Shown piece by piece: positions 39,501-51,000 of a stretch of 64,000 nt of DNA. The translations under genes and the position numbers were made by a program. The notes under the pieces were generated by a model. The model did no database searches. It was given only the letters and a program-made list of their open reading frames with translations, and was not told the origin of the DNA. Each line of letters opens with the position of its first letter. The first letter of the stretch is position 1. Source of the DNA: Tubiluchus corallicola (lineage: Eukaryota > Priapulida > Priapulimorpha > Priapulimorphida > Tubiluchidae); contig JAQGDQ010000018.1 of NCBI GenBank assembly GCA_030141605.1, forward strand, positions 1,275,804 through 1,339,803. The letters are read 5' to 3'.

Positions 39501-42500
39501 GAATCTTTCATGAAAGCGATAATGCAAACCTTTCTTCATTAAGGATGATATTGCCATCAGGACCAACTTTGACTTGAGGAACAAGTATATTATCTTCTTC
39601 ATCTGGAGCAGGTGTACCTGGCCGTTTTTCTTCTCTGCTACAAAAAGCGAAAAAAACGATCATAGATGAAAAACTGCCTTTAAAAATTGTAAAGAAGGTG
39701 ACTACATTTTAAAATAAACGACAATATATACATTTTTGATATATTGTCATTTATTTGCTTATTAGTTGCAGAAAGTTACGCTATCGTTCATTTAACTTAA
39801 AATAACTTTTTTATTGCTCACTACTCACAACTAATGAGTTTGAGGGGTCGCAGGGAATATAGTAGAAATCAGAGCATAGAGCATTCGCCTAGCAATTCTG
39901 CATTATATTTAGAAGAAAAGTCACATTTTCGGACATTCCAACTCTCTGGATTTGATTGCGAGATTCCCAAATTTAATGATTACTCCATTTAGGTAAATGT
40001 AGAAAAACAGAAGCACTCCGGCCTACAAATGCAGTTATGATTTACATGCTGTTGTCACGTAACTGGCTCTGTTGTCTGATTTAATATATTATAGTAAAAA
40101 ACAGTATTAACATAGCTGTTAGACAAAACTGTTTTAACAGTCGTCATTTTACTGTAAAATTCACCAGCCCTAAGACGATACATGTATCAACAATATGATG
40201 ATTTAAAATGAAGATACTGACAAGTATAATTTCGCCACAGACAGTTTTAGACATAGATTATGAGTAACACTCTAATTTAAAGATTTAAAGCAATTTGCCT
40301 TTTCTGGGAACTTATGTACACATGCGAGAAATGGGAGGAGGGTTGCCCAAGTATCTTATAATGTAGGGAATACTCTTATAATAAATTAAAAAGTACTGAT
40401 TGAAAGGTACTTCTATTGCAAGATTTGTTACTAAACCAGGTATTCAAAATTGTTAGAAATCTCATTACATTAGTAATTTTTTGTATTGATAAGGGGAAGG
40501 GGTGTGTAACACACATGATTTCAAATTTAACCTTGAAGGCACATTAATGTTTCAATCAATCATCACTTGTTTTGCATTATATCTTAAATGGTATTGAAGC
40601 TCAGCCCATCAAACCTTGCACATGGTCAATGTTAGAAGTGGAAGGGTCCTATGATACATACGTTTAAGGTGACTGGAACAGCTGAATAATCTGAGAGTTT
40701 GATTAGTGACCAGAGTTAAGCAATGCCAAGCAGGTCAGTAAAAGGAAGGATGACACCTGGAAAAACTGCTGGCAATTTCACGTACCATACTGGTTATTGC
40801 ATTAAAGGAGAATGTGTACACGTTTGAATACAGCTAACATATCTCTGCTGCATCAATGTCTCATCTTAGAGGATTATCTTTGTCAACATATTCCAGTCCA
40901 GTCACAATAGCCCTGCGCTGAGGATGGCTTGTTGATTGGCAAATCACAAAAAAACAAAAACCTTGCAAGAAAGTAGGATTTTATAATGTACCCATCAAAC
41001 TTTTGCATTGTATTGTCAAAGCTGTTGAGACTTACATATCGTTATGTTCCCCAAATAAGACACACTATTTCTAGAAAAAAACAAAGCTGAAAACACACTT
41101 ATATGATGCTGAATGAAGAGACCTAATATAGGCCATAACCATTATTCCTACACTTATAACAGGCATATATACTAACCGGAATTGACAACACGAATCTTTC
41201 GTTTTACATAAAATGATCACACATGCAGTTTGAGATCCACAAGTTTGACTTTTAAATTGCATTTTATGCAGTCGCTGCTAATGACCAGTGCTGAATCGCC
41301 CATGCAAGGTTGTAACCTGATGCCCCAGCAGCTATCAAGTCACCATTGAAGTCTGCAGTGCAGTGTGTGTCATAACAAAACAATCCAAACAAAGTCATAC
41401 ATAATTGCATGTGGAGGAGTGTAAAGTAATTTGATAGTCGTTGTTTGGAGAATAACTATGTCAAAAAGCAAAAGAACCATTTTGAACCATCAAAAAGTAG
41501 AAATTTTGAATTTGAGTAATATCTTTAAATTACAATAAAGGTCTTAGGTCTAACTAAGGCTTAAAACTTTTTTTTAGTTTTGCACTGCAAATGGGGAGGG
41601 GAGCCAATCAAACCTTGCACTGAGGCACTAGTAGAGGGGAAAATGTCAATGGGTTACACTCGACTTGATTTCATGTTAATATATGGTTTTATCAACATGC
41701 CACCTCAAAGTGTATGGCGATTTGCTGATATATGGGATTCTTGTATTAGCAAAATTAACATTGCAGGAATAATTACAATAACTAATAGCAAATAACACTA
41801 TAGAACTTTACAAAACTGAAAGAAAAGTCTCATCCTAAGCTGGGTGTAAAGAGCAGGTCTACTATCAACCAATTTGTAAAACCTTTTTTGTCGTTGACCA
41901 TATGCATTGTGCAATGTCAAACTGTGCTAACTATGAGAAGAAGAATCCCTGTTTCCTTTACTTACGTTGGTGTTGAAACTGGGGTGACAACTTCTTCGCT
42001 TCTCACAGAATTTGTTCTTGATCTTCCACCTTGATCCCTAAAATTAGAACACATTTTCAAAAGATGATCCACAGTCTTAAGCAGGTCAAATTACAATTTG
42101 TAGTGTTTGGACCACGCAAGCAAAAATATGACAACAAAAAAGTGTAAATGCTAAGAAAACCATTATGTGTAAAGAAATCGAGGTTTTGTTTCCAATTTTG
42201 CCATTTTAGACATTGGATAAATAGAAATTTCACTTGATTTTATTTATTTTTTCTACACAACCACAGGCTGGTAGGAAGTTATCAAAATATTATTTTATGA
42301 TAACCTAAACATGAAATATTTTTGATCGCGAAATCCCGAATTTCGATCATTCATCTGTTACATATTATGATCTCTAAATAAGGAAAACACCAATCCCAAA
42401 TAATTAAACATCAGTTCCGAAAATCTTAAAACACCTCCTGGAATTGAGGTTTCCAAACCTATTAAAAAAAGAGTGTGGTGCCCCAAATTTTTGTGATTAC

Positions 42501-44837
42501 AATTTCAGGAATGGAAACCCTGGCTCTACTGCAATAAAGAAAATTATTTCCATATGGCATTACGCTATGCCTTACTTTTGGCAATTGTTTCTTGGATTGT
42601 AATAAATAAGATCCATCATTGTCATTTTGCTCTTGTCGGGCAGGTCTTTATTAAGCCATTTTTGTCTATGACGTTTTCTCTGTAACTTTTCTTTCTCCTG
42701 TGAAAAAAAAACTGTTTTTGAGATTCAAGCAAAGGCTAAACTACTATAAATAATGGCAATGAAAACTTTCTAGGGTTAATGAAATTTATGAATCATACAC
42801 TTTCAATTTCCATAATACTCGTTTTTCGTTCTCGTGCTGCTTGAAGAGGTCGGACATTTTGATGAATAGAAGAATTAACTCCAGAAGATTCAGAAGCACT
42901 AGTGTTTCCTATTGGTGTCACCACTGACTCCCTTGATGGTAGCTTTGGTGCACTAAAAATAATTCAAAAAATTATGCAGAAATTCAAAACAAAGTTATTA
43001 CTTCCTAAATAGCTACATAGAACACAATACTAGTGCCATTGGTTAAAATTTTTTACAGTGATATCGCATTTTCGCAAATTTCACTAAAGAACAGATCTTG
43101 CATCTAACCCCCAGGGTTCTTGTAGTACAATGTTTTAATACGTGACAACATACTTAAATTGTAAAACATAGTAATTCAGCTATGTTACTATAAGGGGTGA
43201 GAATTTCAAATAATTTATTACTGGAATATTCCAGGAAAAATTATTTGAATAATTGAATATTCGACCAAGGATATTTTTCTTCTTTATTGTGGTAACAGTA
43301 CAATAACACTTCTCTGGCCATACGTGGAAAGTGATTATCAAAAAATACAACGCAGCAGTTTGGCTGAATCACCGTGTATGTTAACTATGAAGCTATATGA
43401 TAAATCTATGCACATCCAAGCTCTTGTTGAGGCTGAACTACATTAATTGTTCAGCCATTCCTGGTGAACTGGAAAGATAAATTTATGTACACCAACGCTC
43501 TTGCCAGGACTGCACTATAAACTTGAAAGTGCATGTAAATCATTTTCCATAGAACCTGTTCATTTTTGCTAACTTAATTTGTTTTTGGATAATGAACGAA
43601 TGAATGACTGAATGAACTTTTTTAAAATGTTCTCATACCAAGCTTGAAACTTTTTGATGCCATAAGGATGACTAAGTATACGCAGTATACCATTATAAGC
43701 CTACCTGATTTAGCAGTAAATTACACACAGCAGTGAGCTGTGAGTGAACTGATATTGCAGCAAAAGATAGCAAAGTGATTGTATAAGGATAATGATGTTG
43801 GCTTAGTGTCAAAATATTTTGCCTGCATAAGTGAATGGGTGGCATTCAGCGTCAATACAGTAGATAAAGTGTACATAGGCTAATCGAATAGTATTTCATT
43901 ACTTGAAAAGTAAAAACACATTCGAAGCTTCGAATAGTCGATTAGTAGTGCACATCACTTGTTACTATATGCCTTTATTATCAACTTCTGCATTTTGCTC
44001 ACCGATGAGAGTCATTTGAGTATTTACCTAGCCACAATAAGTACCTGCATAAGTTTAAAAGGATAACTTAAATAGGAAACTATGTAAGGTGAACAAGTCT
44101 AAATTAACGTCAATAATTGTCAAAGAAATCTTCAGCTCTCGTTTATAGAAAAATAATGCATATGAAATGATGTAAAACCTTAAAGCCGTTCTCTGAACTG
44201 CAGGTGGTTGCTTTTGGAAATGTTCTTCAACCTCTGACTCGTACTCACTGCAGCTGGCAGACAGGTGACGTTTGCGAGCTCTGACAGCTTCTACTATGTT
44301 TGGTCGAAATTTGTGTCTTGGTCGCACCAATGGTCTTGCTTCAGTTTTCACAGATTCAGGATGGGTAAAAGTTGTAGTATTATGAGTGGATGCTTTAGCA
44401 CTTCCTGCTAATTCATCTGTTGGCGACAGTGTACTATGTGTGACCAGTGAGCTGTAAAATGGAGGTGGTATTACTGCTTGAGGAGTAGTCTTTCGCAAAG
44501 CTGACATCTGAGCATCAGTACTACCCGAGGCAGGCAAGGCACGCAAGTGATGAGCTTCAACAGTTTCTGATGGTGAAACATGTAACACAGTTTTCTTAGC
44601 AAAGCTGTCACTGCTCTTTTCTTGCAATGTTGTCTGTTTACCCGTATCTGTTGCCGCTATTATTTCTGTGCCCCTGTCAGTTTCATTTCTCTGGTCCCCA
44701 TTTGTTTGAGAAGCATTATTAGTTTCCGATTCTGCTTCAGTGACAACTGTAGTTTTGCGGACAGCAGCAGCAGAGGATCTGTTAAGCTTTGGACCAAGAT
44801 TCGGGCGAACATTAATCCGAGATCTTCTCGTTGCCAT
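33559..44837 (-). CDS. BDP1: BDP1, TFIIIB B'' subunit (Myb/SANT domain), 12 coding exons
   Basis: BDP1 joins TBP and BRF1 in TFIIIB to recruit RNA polymerase III and open promoters of tRNA, 5S and U6 genes in the nucleus. Minus-strand exons, first to last: 44837-44179, 42952-42799, 42697-42576, 42037-41966, 39637-39530, 39216-39083, 38965-38871, 38079-38025, 37783-37622, 36944-36217, 34163-33911, 33764-33559. Phases agree throughout, giving about 915 residues. Diagnostic features: N-terminal RRSRINVRPNLGPK; LPDKSKMTMMDLIYYNPRNN near residue 290; LVPQVKVGPDGNIILNEE; and the extended SANT domain spanning three exons, with KVWTAKE, FYKALSTVGTDFSMMGSLFP and NKFKKEERVN. Conserved tail: DITFGEYFSTNV. 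The protein is much shorter than human BDP1, lacking its long repeat array, but exon 36944-36217 carries its own degenerate QAPSNQ repeats. Intron 1 holds a hAT-like insertion. Confidence 0.92.
35236..35480. repeat. Dispersed repeat, copy A
   Basis: About 245 bp in the BDP1 intron 34164-36216 resemble 61793-62044 in collinear order: GTCTTGAAATTTT, CATGCTGTC (CATACTGTC in copy B), TATTAGCAG, and TTGCACACACTTCACTA near the end. Identity is moderate with small indels. No ORF or clear terminal repeats were seen; a SINE/MITE relic is likely. Confidence 0.65.
38229..38380 (-). mobile_element. Non-LTR retrotransposon C-terminal fragment
   Basis: On the minus strand, an open stretch encodes AKHFIDSTGPRLWNTSTNDI followed by KRSRSIFNFNRK and a stop. 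The GPRLWN...IK..S.F..F pattern is the familiar end of many LINE reverse-transcriptase proteins. It is only a short tail. It lies in the BDP1 intron between exons 38965-38871 and 38079-38025, in the same orientation as the gene. Confidence 0.6.
43192..43960. mobile_element. hAT-like non-autonomous DNA transposon with 8-bp TSD
   Basis: GTTACTAT occurs directly before (43184-43191) and directly after (43961-43968) a 769-bp segment. The segment begins AAGGGGTGAGAA and ends GCACATCACTT, whose reverse complement AAGTGATGTGC is a loose inverted repeat. Subterminal TTCGAATAGTCGATTAG-type words (and GAATATTCGACC on the other side) are typical of hAT elements. An 8-bp target duplication is the hAT hallmark. 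No transposase ORF is present. It is inserted in BDP1 intron 1. Confidence 0.75.
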
Positions 44838-45184
44838 GCTGTTCCTTATAAAACTAACAAAAAACAGATAATAATTTATTTACAACAGTCTTAATGCTAG
44901 AAAAATCTGCTATTATCGTAAAATCACTAGTAGTATGTTAATTACTGACAAGGACTTTACAGCACTTGCTGCTTTTGTTAAAGCGCTGTGTGGCTTTTAA
45001 ACCGATACCCCGACTAGTTCAAGTAGTTGCTTTGATACAAGGTTGTTGTTGCCGTTACGAAAATTAAATTACTTTCTGATTACTAAAACGTACTCGAAAA
45101 TTAGACCTAAATCACAACAATATAGACGAATAAGAGATTGTTGTTGCCAGTTACTATTTTTACAATATGGGAAATCTTTAATAC
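44838..45184. promoter_or_regulatory. Region just upstream of the BDP1 start
   Basis: This 350 bp must contain at least part of the BDP1 5' UTR, and the promoter if the first coding exon is the first exon. No TATA box or other decisive element was recognised. The LINE fragment starting near 45185 bounds it. Confidence 0.3.
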
Positions 45185-46080
45185 GTGCGTCCAGTTATCG
45201 ACCTTCTATTCAAAGGCACGTCATATTGTCGCGGCAGTTTCGTGAATTCATACGGTACACTGACTGAGGACAAAGTTATACCATTGAAAGACCTAGAAGA
45301 TCACAATTACACCATTCTTGATCCTGAGTTAATACCGAATGAACACAGTTACAGCATACTACAAAGTAAGTTAACTACTATATCTATGCAGTATGCTGAT
45401 GATGTGGCATGGATTACAAGAAACAAAGTAGTAGATGAAATAAAAAAACTCAATAGAGGAGAAACTCAACAGAATGGATCTCGTTGTAAACAGAAATAAA
45501 ACTGAAGAATTTCACATAACACGCCATGGTGATGAATCATGGCAAAGATGCAAGTATCTCGGTAGTCTGCTGGCAACAGAAGACGACATATCAAGACGGA
45601 AGATAATGAGTGGCATTATCACCTTACTCAAATCTTTTTGAGATTAGGAAGATTTCTTTTGAAACAGAAATTAGAACATTCTTAGTTGGAACTGTGTTTC
45701 TGTACAACTCTGAGCTCTGGACATTAAAAGCAAATCATAAAGCTAAAATTGATGCATTTCAAAGACGAAATTACAGAAACATTTGGGGTATCAGATGGCC
45801 AAAGAAAATCTCAAATAAAGATCTATATGAAAAAATAAAAGAAGAACCTTGAACAAGAAAAAAAAAGATGCCAAATTTAAGATGGATTGGGCATATGCTT
45901 AGACTACCTGATGATAATCCAGTGAACATAGCTCTTCAACAAGCCGTAGAACCAGCTAAAAACCTGCAGGAGGACAAATGCTAACATGTTGCAGCAAGTA
46001 GCGAGTCCTGGCATGGGGAGGTGAACAGAAACATGTCCCTGGATGTATGATTCATTGGATGACAATGATGGTGATACTCA
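45185..46080 (+). mobile_element. Degenerate non-LTR retrotransposon (LINE) fragment
   Basis: Plus-strand frames contain the reverse-transcriptase catalytic block MQYADDVAWIT at about 45388-45420, then in another frame LVVNRNKTEEF and CKYLGSLLATEDDISRRK, then LYNSELWTLKANHKAKIDAF, FQRRNYRNIWGIRWPKKIS and LRWIGHMLRLPDD. This is the order expected for the C-terminal half of an endonuclease-type LINE polyprotein. Frameshifts separate the blocks and the 5' part is missing, so the copy is dead. It lies between the divergent BDP1 and FDPS genes. Clade is not assigned. Confidence 0.85.
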
Positions 46081-48091
46081 TAACGTGTGCATAGCAGTGC
46101 TTAGTTTTTTGCTCACTTACTACCATGTTTACCTGTTTTGATGGCAGATTTCTTTTACTTTAGAATTCAGCCCGCCCAAAGCCTACAATTGACGTAACAG
46201 GCATATGATGAAATGATGATAGCTGTCTTCATCGGAATCCAAAGTTGAAATGAATATTTAGGAGATTACATGAAAACAAAGTTATAAGGGGTTGCAAGTG
46301 GGTTTTCCTTTCCCACTTTGTCAGGTAATTTCAGTTTTATACTACCATTTGGGTTTTACGTTAGTGATTTATTCTCTTTTTTCTTGTACTTGTGGTATCA
46401 GTTGTGATGCCAGAGCTACCAGTTATTAAGGCAAGCTGCAACGAACACTACGGGAACTTTAGCGCTTGTGTGAATTCCCTTCACTTCCTTGGTTTGTACC
46501 ACCTCAATGTGTATGTATCGTAGTACCCATGTGATACCTCACCATATGTGCACTGCCTTGCAGAGTGTATAGCCATGACATAGAAAGGCAGTGCTCTGCG
46601 ATAGGGTACAAGGTAAGGCCCATGCTGTAAAATCAATGCTAGCCAGGATTGAAAAAAGGAGGTAGTACGCTGAAATGTCGAGTATGTGCGAATGGCCCAC
46701 ATAATAGTATGTAATTTCAAAGACGAAAATTGAAGAGTCCATTATCATGTAATGCAGAAGACTTAAAATCGAGTGGTTTTATAAGGTGTTACAGTAGCTG
46801 CACTATGAATTCTATGAACTTTGTGATTATTATGTGCTTGCAGTAGTACAGTAATATAATTAGTGCTGTTGCAATAAATGCATATTTGTGTTACATGAAC
46901 CATTATCTCAGGAAAGCAGAAGATCCTCCGCCAAGATCTATTAAACGTTCTTTAATAATTTTTGAACATTCTGAATGAGCTAAAGCATAACCTTTTCACT
47001 TAGTGTACCATTGGTGATAGTGTGAAGGGTTTTCTTTTATAGCTAATGGATTCATAGCTTTGTTTTTACTATTTTTGCATGGTATGTTCTCTGTATTTTC
47101 TCGTAACTTTAAGTGAGAGACTCATTTTGTATAGCAGGTAGTGCAAAATAAATATGCGGACATTTGGTCACAACATTATAAGAAAATAATGACCGAATTG
47201 CTCGAAAATTGCCACACTAATGTTACAGATGCTTATATATAGATGCCAAAAATTTTGGGTAATTCTGTTAGATTTTTCAAAAGAGAGAGAAAAGATTTAA
47301 AACAACAAGTCAATAAATTTTGTGTGTAGCTATTGTTAGAATTTACAGCAAATGTTACATGTCACCACCATTTACAATGCAAACTGGATGAAGACCTTTC
47401 CTCCAATAGCAGACACAGCTTCATACTTGAAGGGGCATTTGGTCCCCGTACCCCAGAACTCAACAATTTTTACCTTTAGTTCTTCTGCATCAAACGGCTC
47501 TGTGCAACTTTCCTACACTTTCACTTTAGGGGAATTCCAGCCTGGCACTGCAGTCAAGAGGATGAAGTCCCACTTTTTATTCATAACAAATTTTTATATA
47601 AGTACTTTATCTTTTGTAGTGGAAACCATGATGTAAACTGGTTCATTTGATTTTATTGTTTAAGTATTAAGTGCTTTATATCTCGACATTGCTGTTTTCA
47701 ATTAATGATTATGCTAACATTGTTCCACTATTTAAATTTTCAAATTGTAAAACCTTTTTGGCCATAACCTAAAAGCTACTAAAGCTGTAAACTTTTTTTA
47801 ATTTACTGTCAAAAATTAATGTATAGTAATATCATGCTTAATTTCTTGTAGTTTAGACTTCAGCACATGTCTGTACCACCAAATGCATAACTCATATGAT
47901 ATATACAATTAAATTTATATTTGTTATAAACTATTTTAATGTAAAACAACTATTCTTTAATCACAAGGGTTTCTTTTTTTTGCTTTTAGATTCTTGATTC
48001 CAGTGCTGCAGCTTCATATCAAGATGGACACTGTCATGGTAGAGATTGTCAATAAGTTTCCTTAGTTAGCTATGCTTTATTTCCTAAGTGC
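46081..48091. other. Intergenic region upstream of FDPS
   Basis: No conserved gene was recognised, although FDPS 5' UTR and promoter sequence should lie at the right end. Open frames on the minus strand at 46481-46748 overlap in two registers and match nothing I know. A candidate coding relic at 47357-47578 is listed separately. Confidence 0.4.
47357..47578 (-). pseudogene. Unrecognised coding-like relic, one internal stop
   Basis: The minus strand reads from MNKKWDFILLTAVPGW through one TAG, then ESCTEPFDAEELKVKIVEFW, GTGTKCPFKYEAVSAIGG and KVFIQFAL before TAA. The composition after the stop looks protein-like, but I cannot assign a family. The opposite strand also has an open frame here, so coding origin is not proven. 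It may be the 3' end of a mobile element. Confidence 0.25.
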
Positions 48092-51000
48092 ATGATTCGT
48101 TTTCTTTTTTTCCATCGCTGGGTAAGATCTTTCACAAAATCCTTTGCAATGGAATCTTGTAGTCCATTGAAAAAGCGACAGAAGACTAAGTCTGATGACA
48201 TGAAGAAGTTTGATGCTGTTTTCGCACAAATTGTGAAAGACTTGACCGAAAATTCTTCAGCTGAACTGAAAGATGCTGCAAAATGGTTTGAAAAAGTAAG
48301 TACATTTCTTTTGCGTTTATAAGTTGCTGATATAAAAATGTTTAAATTTGCCATTTATTATGTTTGTGCTTGCTATTTATGGCATATCTAATTGCTTTTG
48401 CAAATTTTGCGACAGCATACTTGTTAGTCTGTTAATTTTGTAAACAGATAAGCATAAGTACATTTCATTAATCTATAGCAATTTAAAATGTATCAGTTAA
48501 TGTCTCTAGGCAGTGTCAGAGTTATTTAATTATTTTTCTAATGCACTGCAGCCTTTTTAATTGTATTAAATTTTATGGTTTGCCCTTGAATTTTTATTTA
48601 CATAGAACTTTGCTGTATTTTCAAATTCATGTTTGAGACTTAGTAAATCATTTCAGGCTTTAAAATACAATGTTCCACATGGTAAGAGGAACAGAGGAAT
48701 GGCAGTTCTTCAGTCATATAGGTAAGGTGTATAATTGTAAAATTGATTATTATAGTTACTGTGCACTGTTTTGCAGCATATGTAGCACCTGTTAAGTTTG
48801 TCCTCATTTTGCACCTATTTTAATGGCTTGCCTTGTGAAAAATTTGTGATTGATTTCATTCTTCACATTTGGGTGGTAACACTGCACACAGAAAAGTTTT
48901 TAAGATATGCTCTTTAAAATAATTGGAAAACATTTTTTTCTACTTCATACATAATTTAGCAAATGAGAGAAAGAAAAGCTTGTTGGCATAGCACGGCAGT
49001 TTAATGTTCATTCATTCAACTCTCATTTCGTGGAGCTGCACATATTTTTGGAGAAAAATCAAATTTGATATTGCCTTTTTGGTTCATCACAAGAAACGTC
49101 ACAGAGAATTAGCAAAAGTAAAACGCTGCAACAGGATCATCTTGTCAAGTTGTTTTAGGCATGAGTCTCTCTAGAGTTTGGTGATTCTATAATTTTTTCT
49201 GGGCATTTCCATCTTGTTGTGAGGCTTTGCAAACTAGAGTTCTAGATTTCATATGTGATGTAGTAATTTGCTAGGATTAATCGATACCGCATAGTTTGGG
49301 ACTGCAGGAAAATTGCCATTAAGCAAGTTCAGCATTATAATGACGTTTGACTGTATGTGAAAAAGTCTGAGTGCAAAAATTCATGTGTGAGAAAAACTGG
49401 ATCAAGTAGCTAGAACTTACCACCTCTCAATGTTTTATGTTACATTTTTCATTAGTAAATAATAATTGCAGATATCTCGTTCCCGAAGAAACTGCAAATC
49501 TAAATGAGACGAATGCAATAATATTAGGTTGGTGTGTCGAATTAGTAAGTATTACCACATGCTTTACTAACAGAAATAATCAGCAAAGTGGCATTAATAT
49601 AAAATATTTAAAACTTTTATGTTTGAAGGAGTGCATTTGCTAGCTGTGGTTTGTCACTTTTCTATACACAGTGAAATATATGTGTAATTGTTTGTTATTC
49701 GGTGTCCTAACAATTATATTTATGGTAGTCTGTGTACGATTATTTATTTATGTGTTTTAGCTTCAGGCAGATTTCCTAATTGCAGACGATATTATGGATG
49801 AATCGTTAACACGTCGCGGAAGACCTTGTTGGTATAAGCAGGTAAGCAACATGTCATATCTTTTAAGGCGATTTTGCAATAGAGCATGTTCACCGAGTTT
49901 AGGTTCACTGTTCCAGGTTTTACTTTGCTGAATAGTAAATATGTAAAAATAAATTCTAAAAAGTCCTATGTATACATTTGTAGCCTGTTAAGTAAATAAT
50001 TAATTTCTTTTGTAAGAAGCTTTACTTACTTACATTAATACATTTACTCTTTATCTATCTATTTAATTGGCTTACGAAAAACGATGAATAATTTTTCAAT
50101 TTTTTTCTGTTTGCCTTAGGAAGATGTAGGGATGATGGCTATTAATGACAGTCTGTACGTAGAATCTTGTATATATTTTTTACTACAGAAATATTTCCGA
50201 AAAAAAGCTTGTTACCTACACATTGTTGAACTCTTCCATGAGGTCAGTTCCTTTTCTTTATATATTAACGAACAATTTATTTGATTTGAACTGCAAGCAT
50301 ATAATCTTTTATTTCTTTTGCTCTAGGTTTTTTGTTTTTTCTATTGTATTCACAACTTATTTTTTATGTCATTTATGTTTTTTGTTTTTAAGAGAGTTGT
50401 TACGGTTTTCTAAATATTTGTTTGTTCTCTTGCAGGCCAATTAAGTAACTGCAAAAACTTTCACGAAATGCAACTTTTAGTGTAATAAATAGACGTATAT
50501 TGTCTTAATGATATTACCTGTGATATTACTACATTGAAGACAAACTCATTCACTGACAATGGCTGATGTGATTTTCACATGGAAACATGTATTGCCTGTC
50601 AGCTTTGCATCATTGCAGATGCTTGTATTTTTTGGAGTGTTGCAAAGTACTTAAACTTATTAATAAATTATTAATTGTTTTGACTAATACTTTCAAAATA
50701 ATTGTTGTAACAAGCTCTATAAATTCTCAAATACTACAGACAGTACTTCATAACAAGTATTGTCATTCTCAAAAGATCAAAAGTCACAAAGTTCAACTTG
50801 CTCAAAAATTCTAAAATGTAATAAATGTGTGTAAAGGTGTGTTAGTTTAGAATTACGCAGTTTTTAATTGCATTGTAATTTGGTATGACGTAGATGAATT
50901 AATAATTTTTAACTTGAGTGAATGGGATAAACTTTGCTGTGCTAATAAGCTGTATGGACGAATAAGTGAATTTATTGCTATGAAACTTTTTAGATTAATA

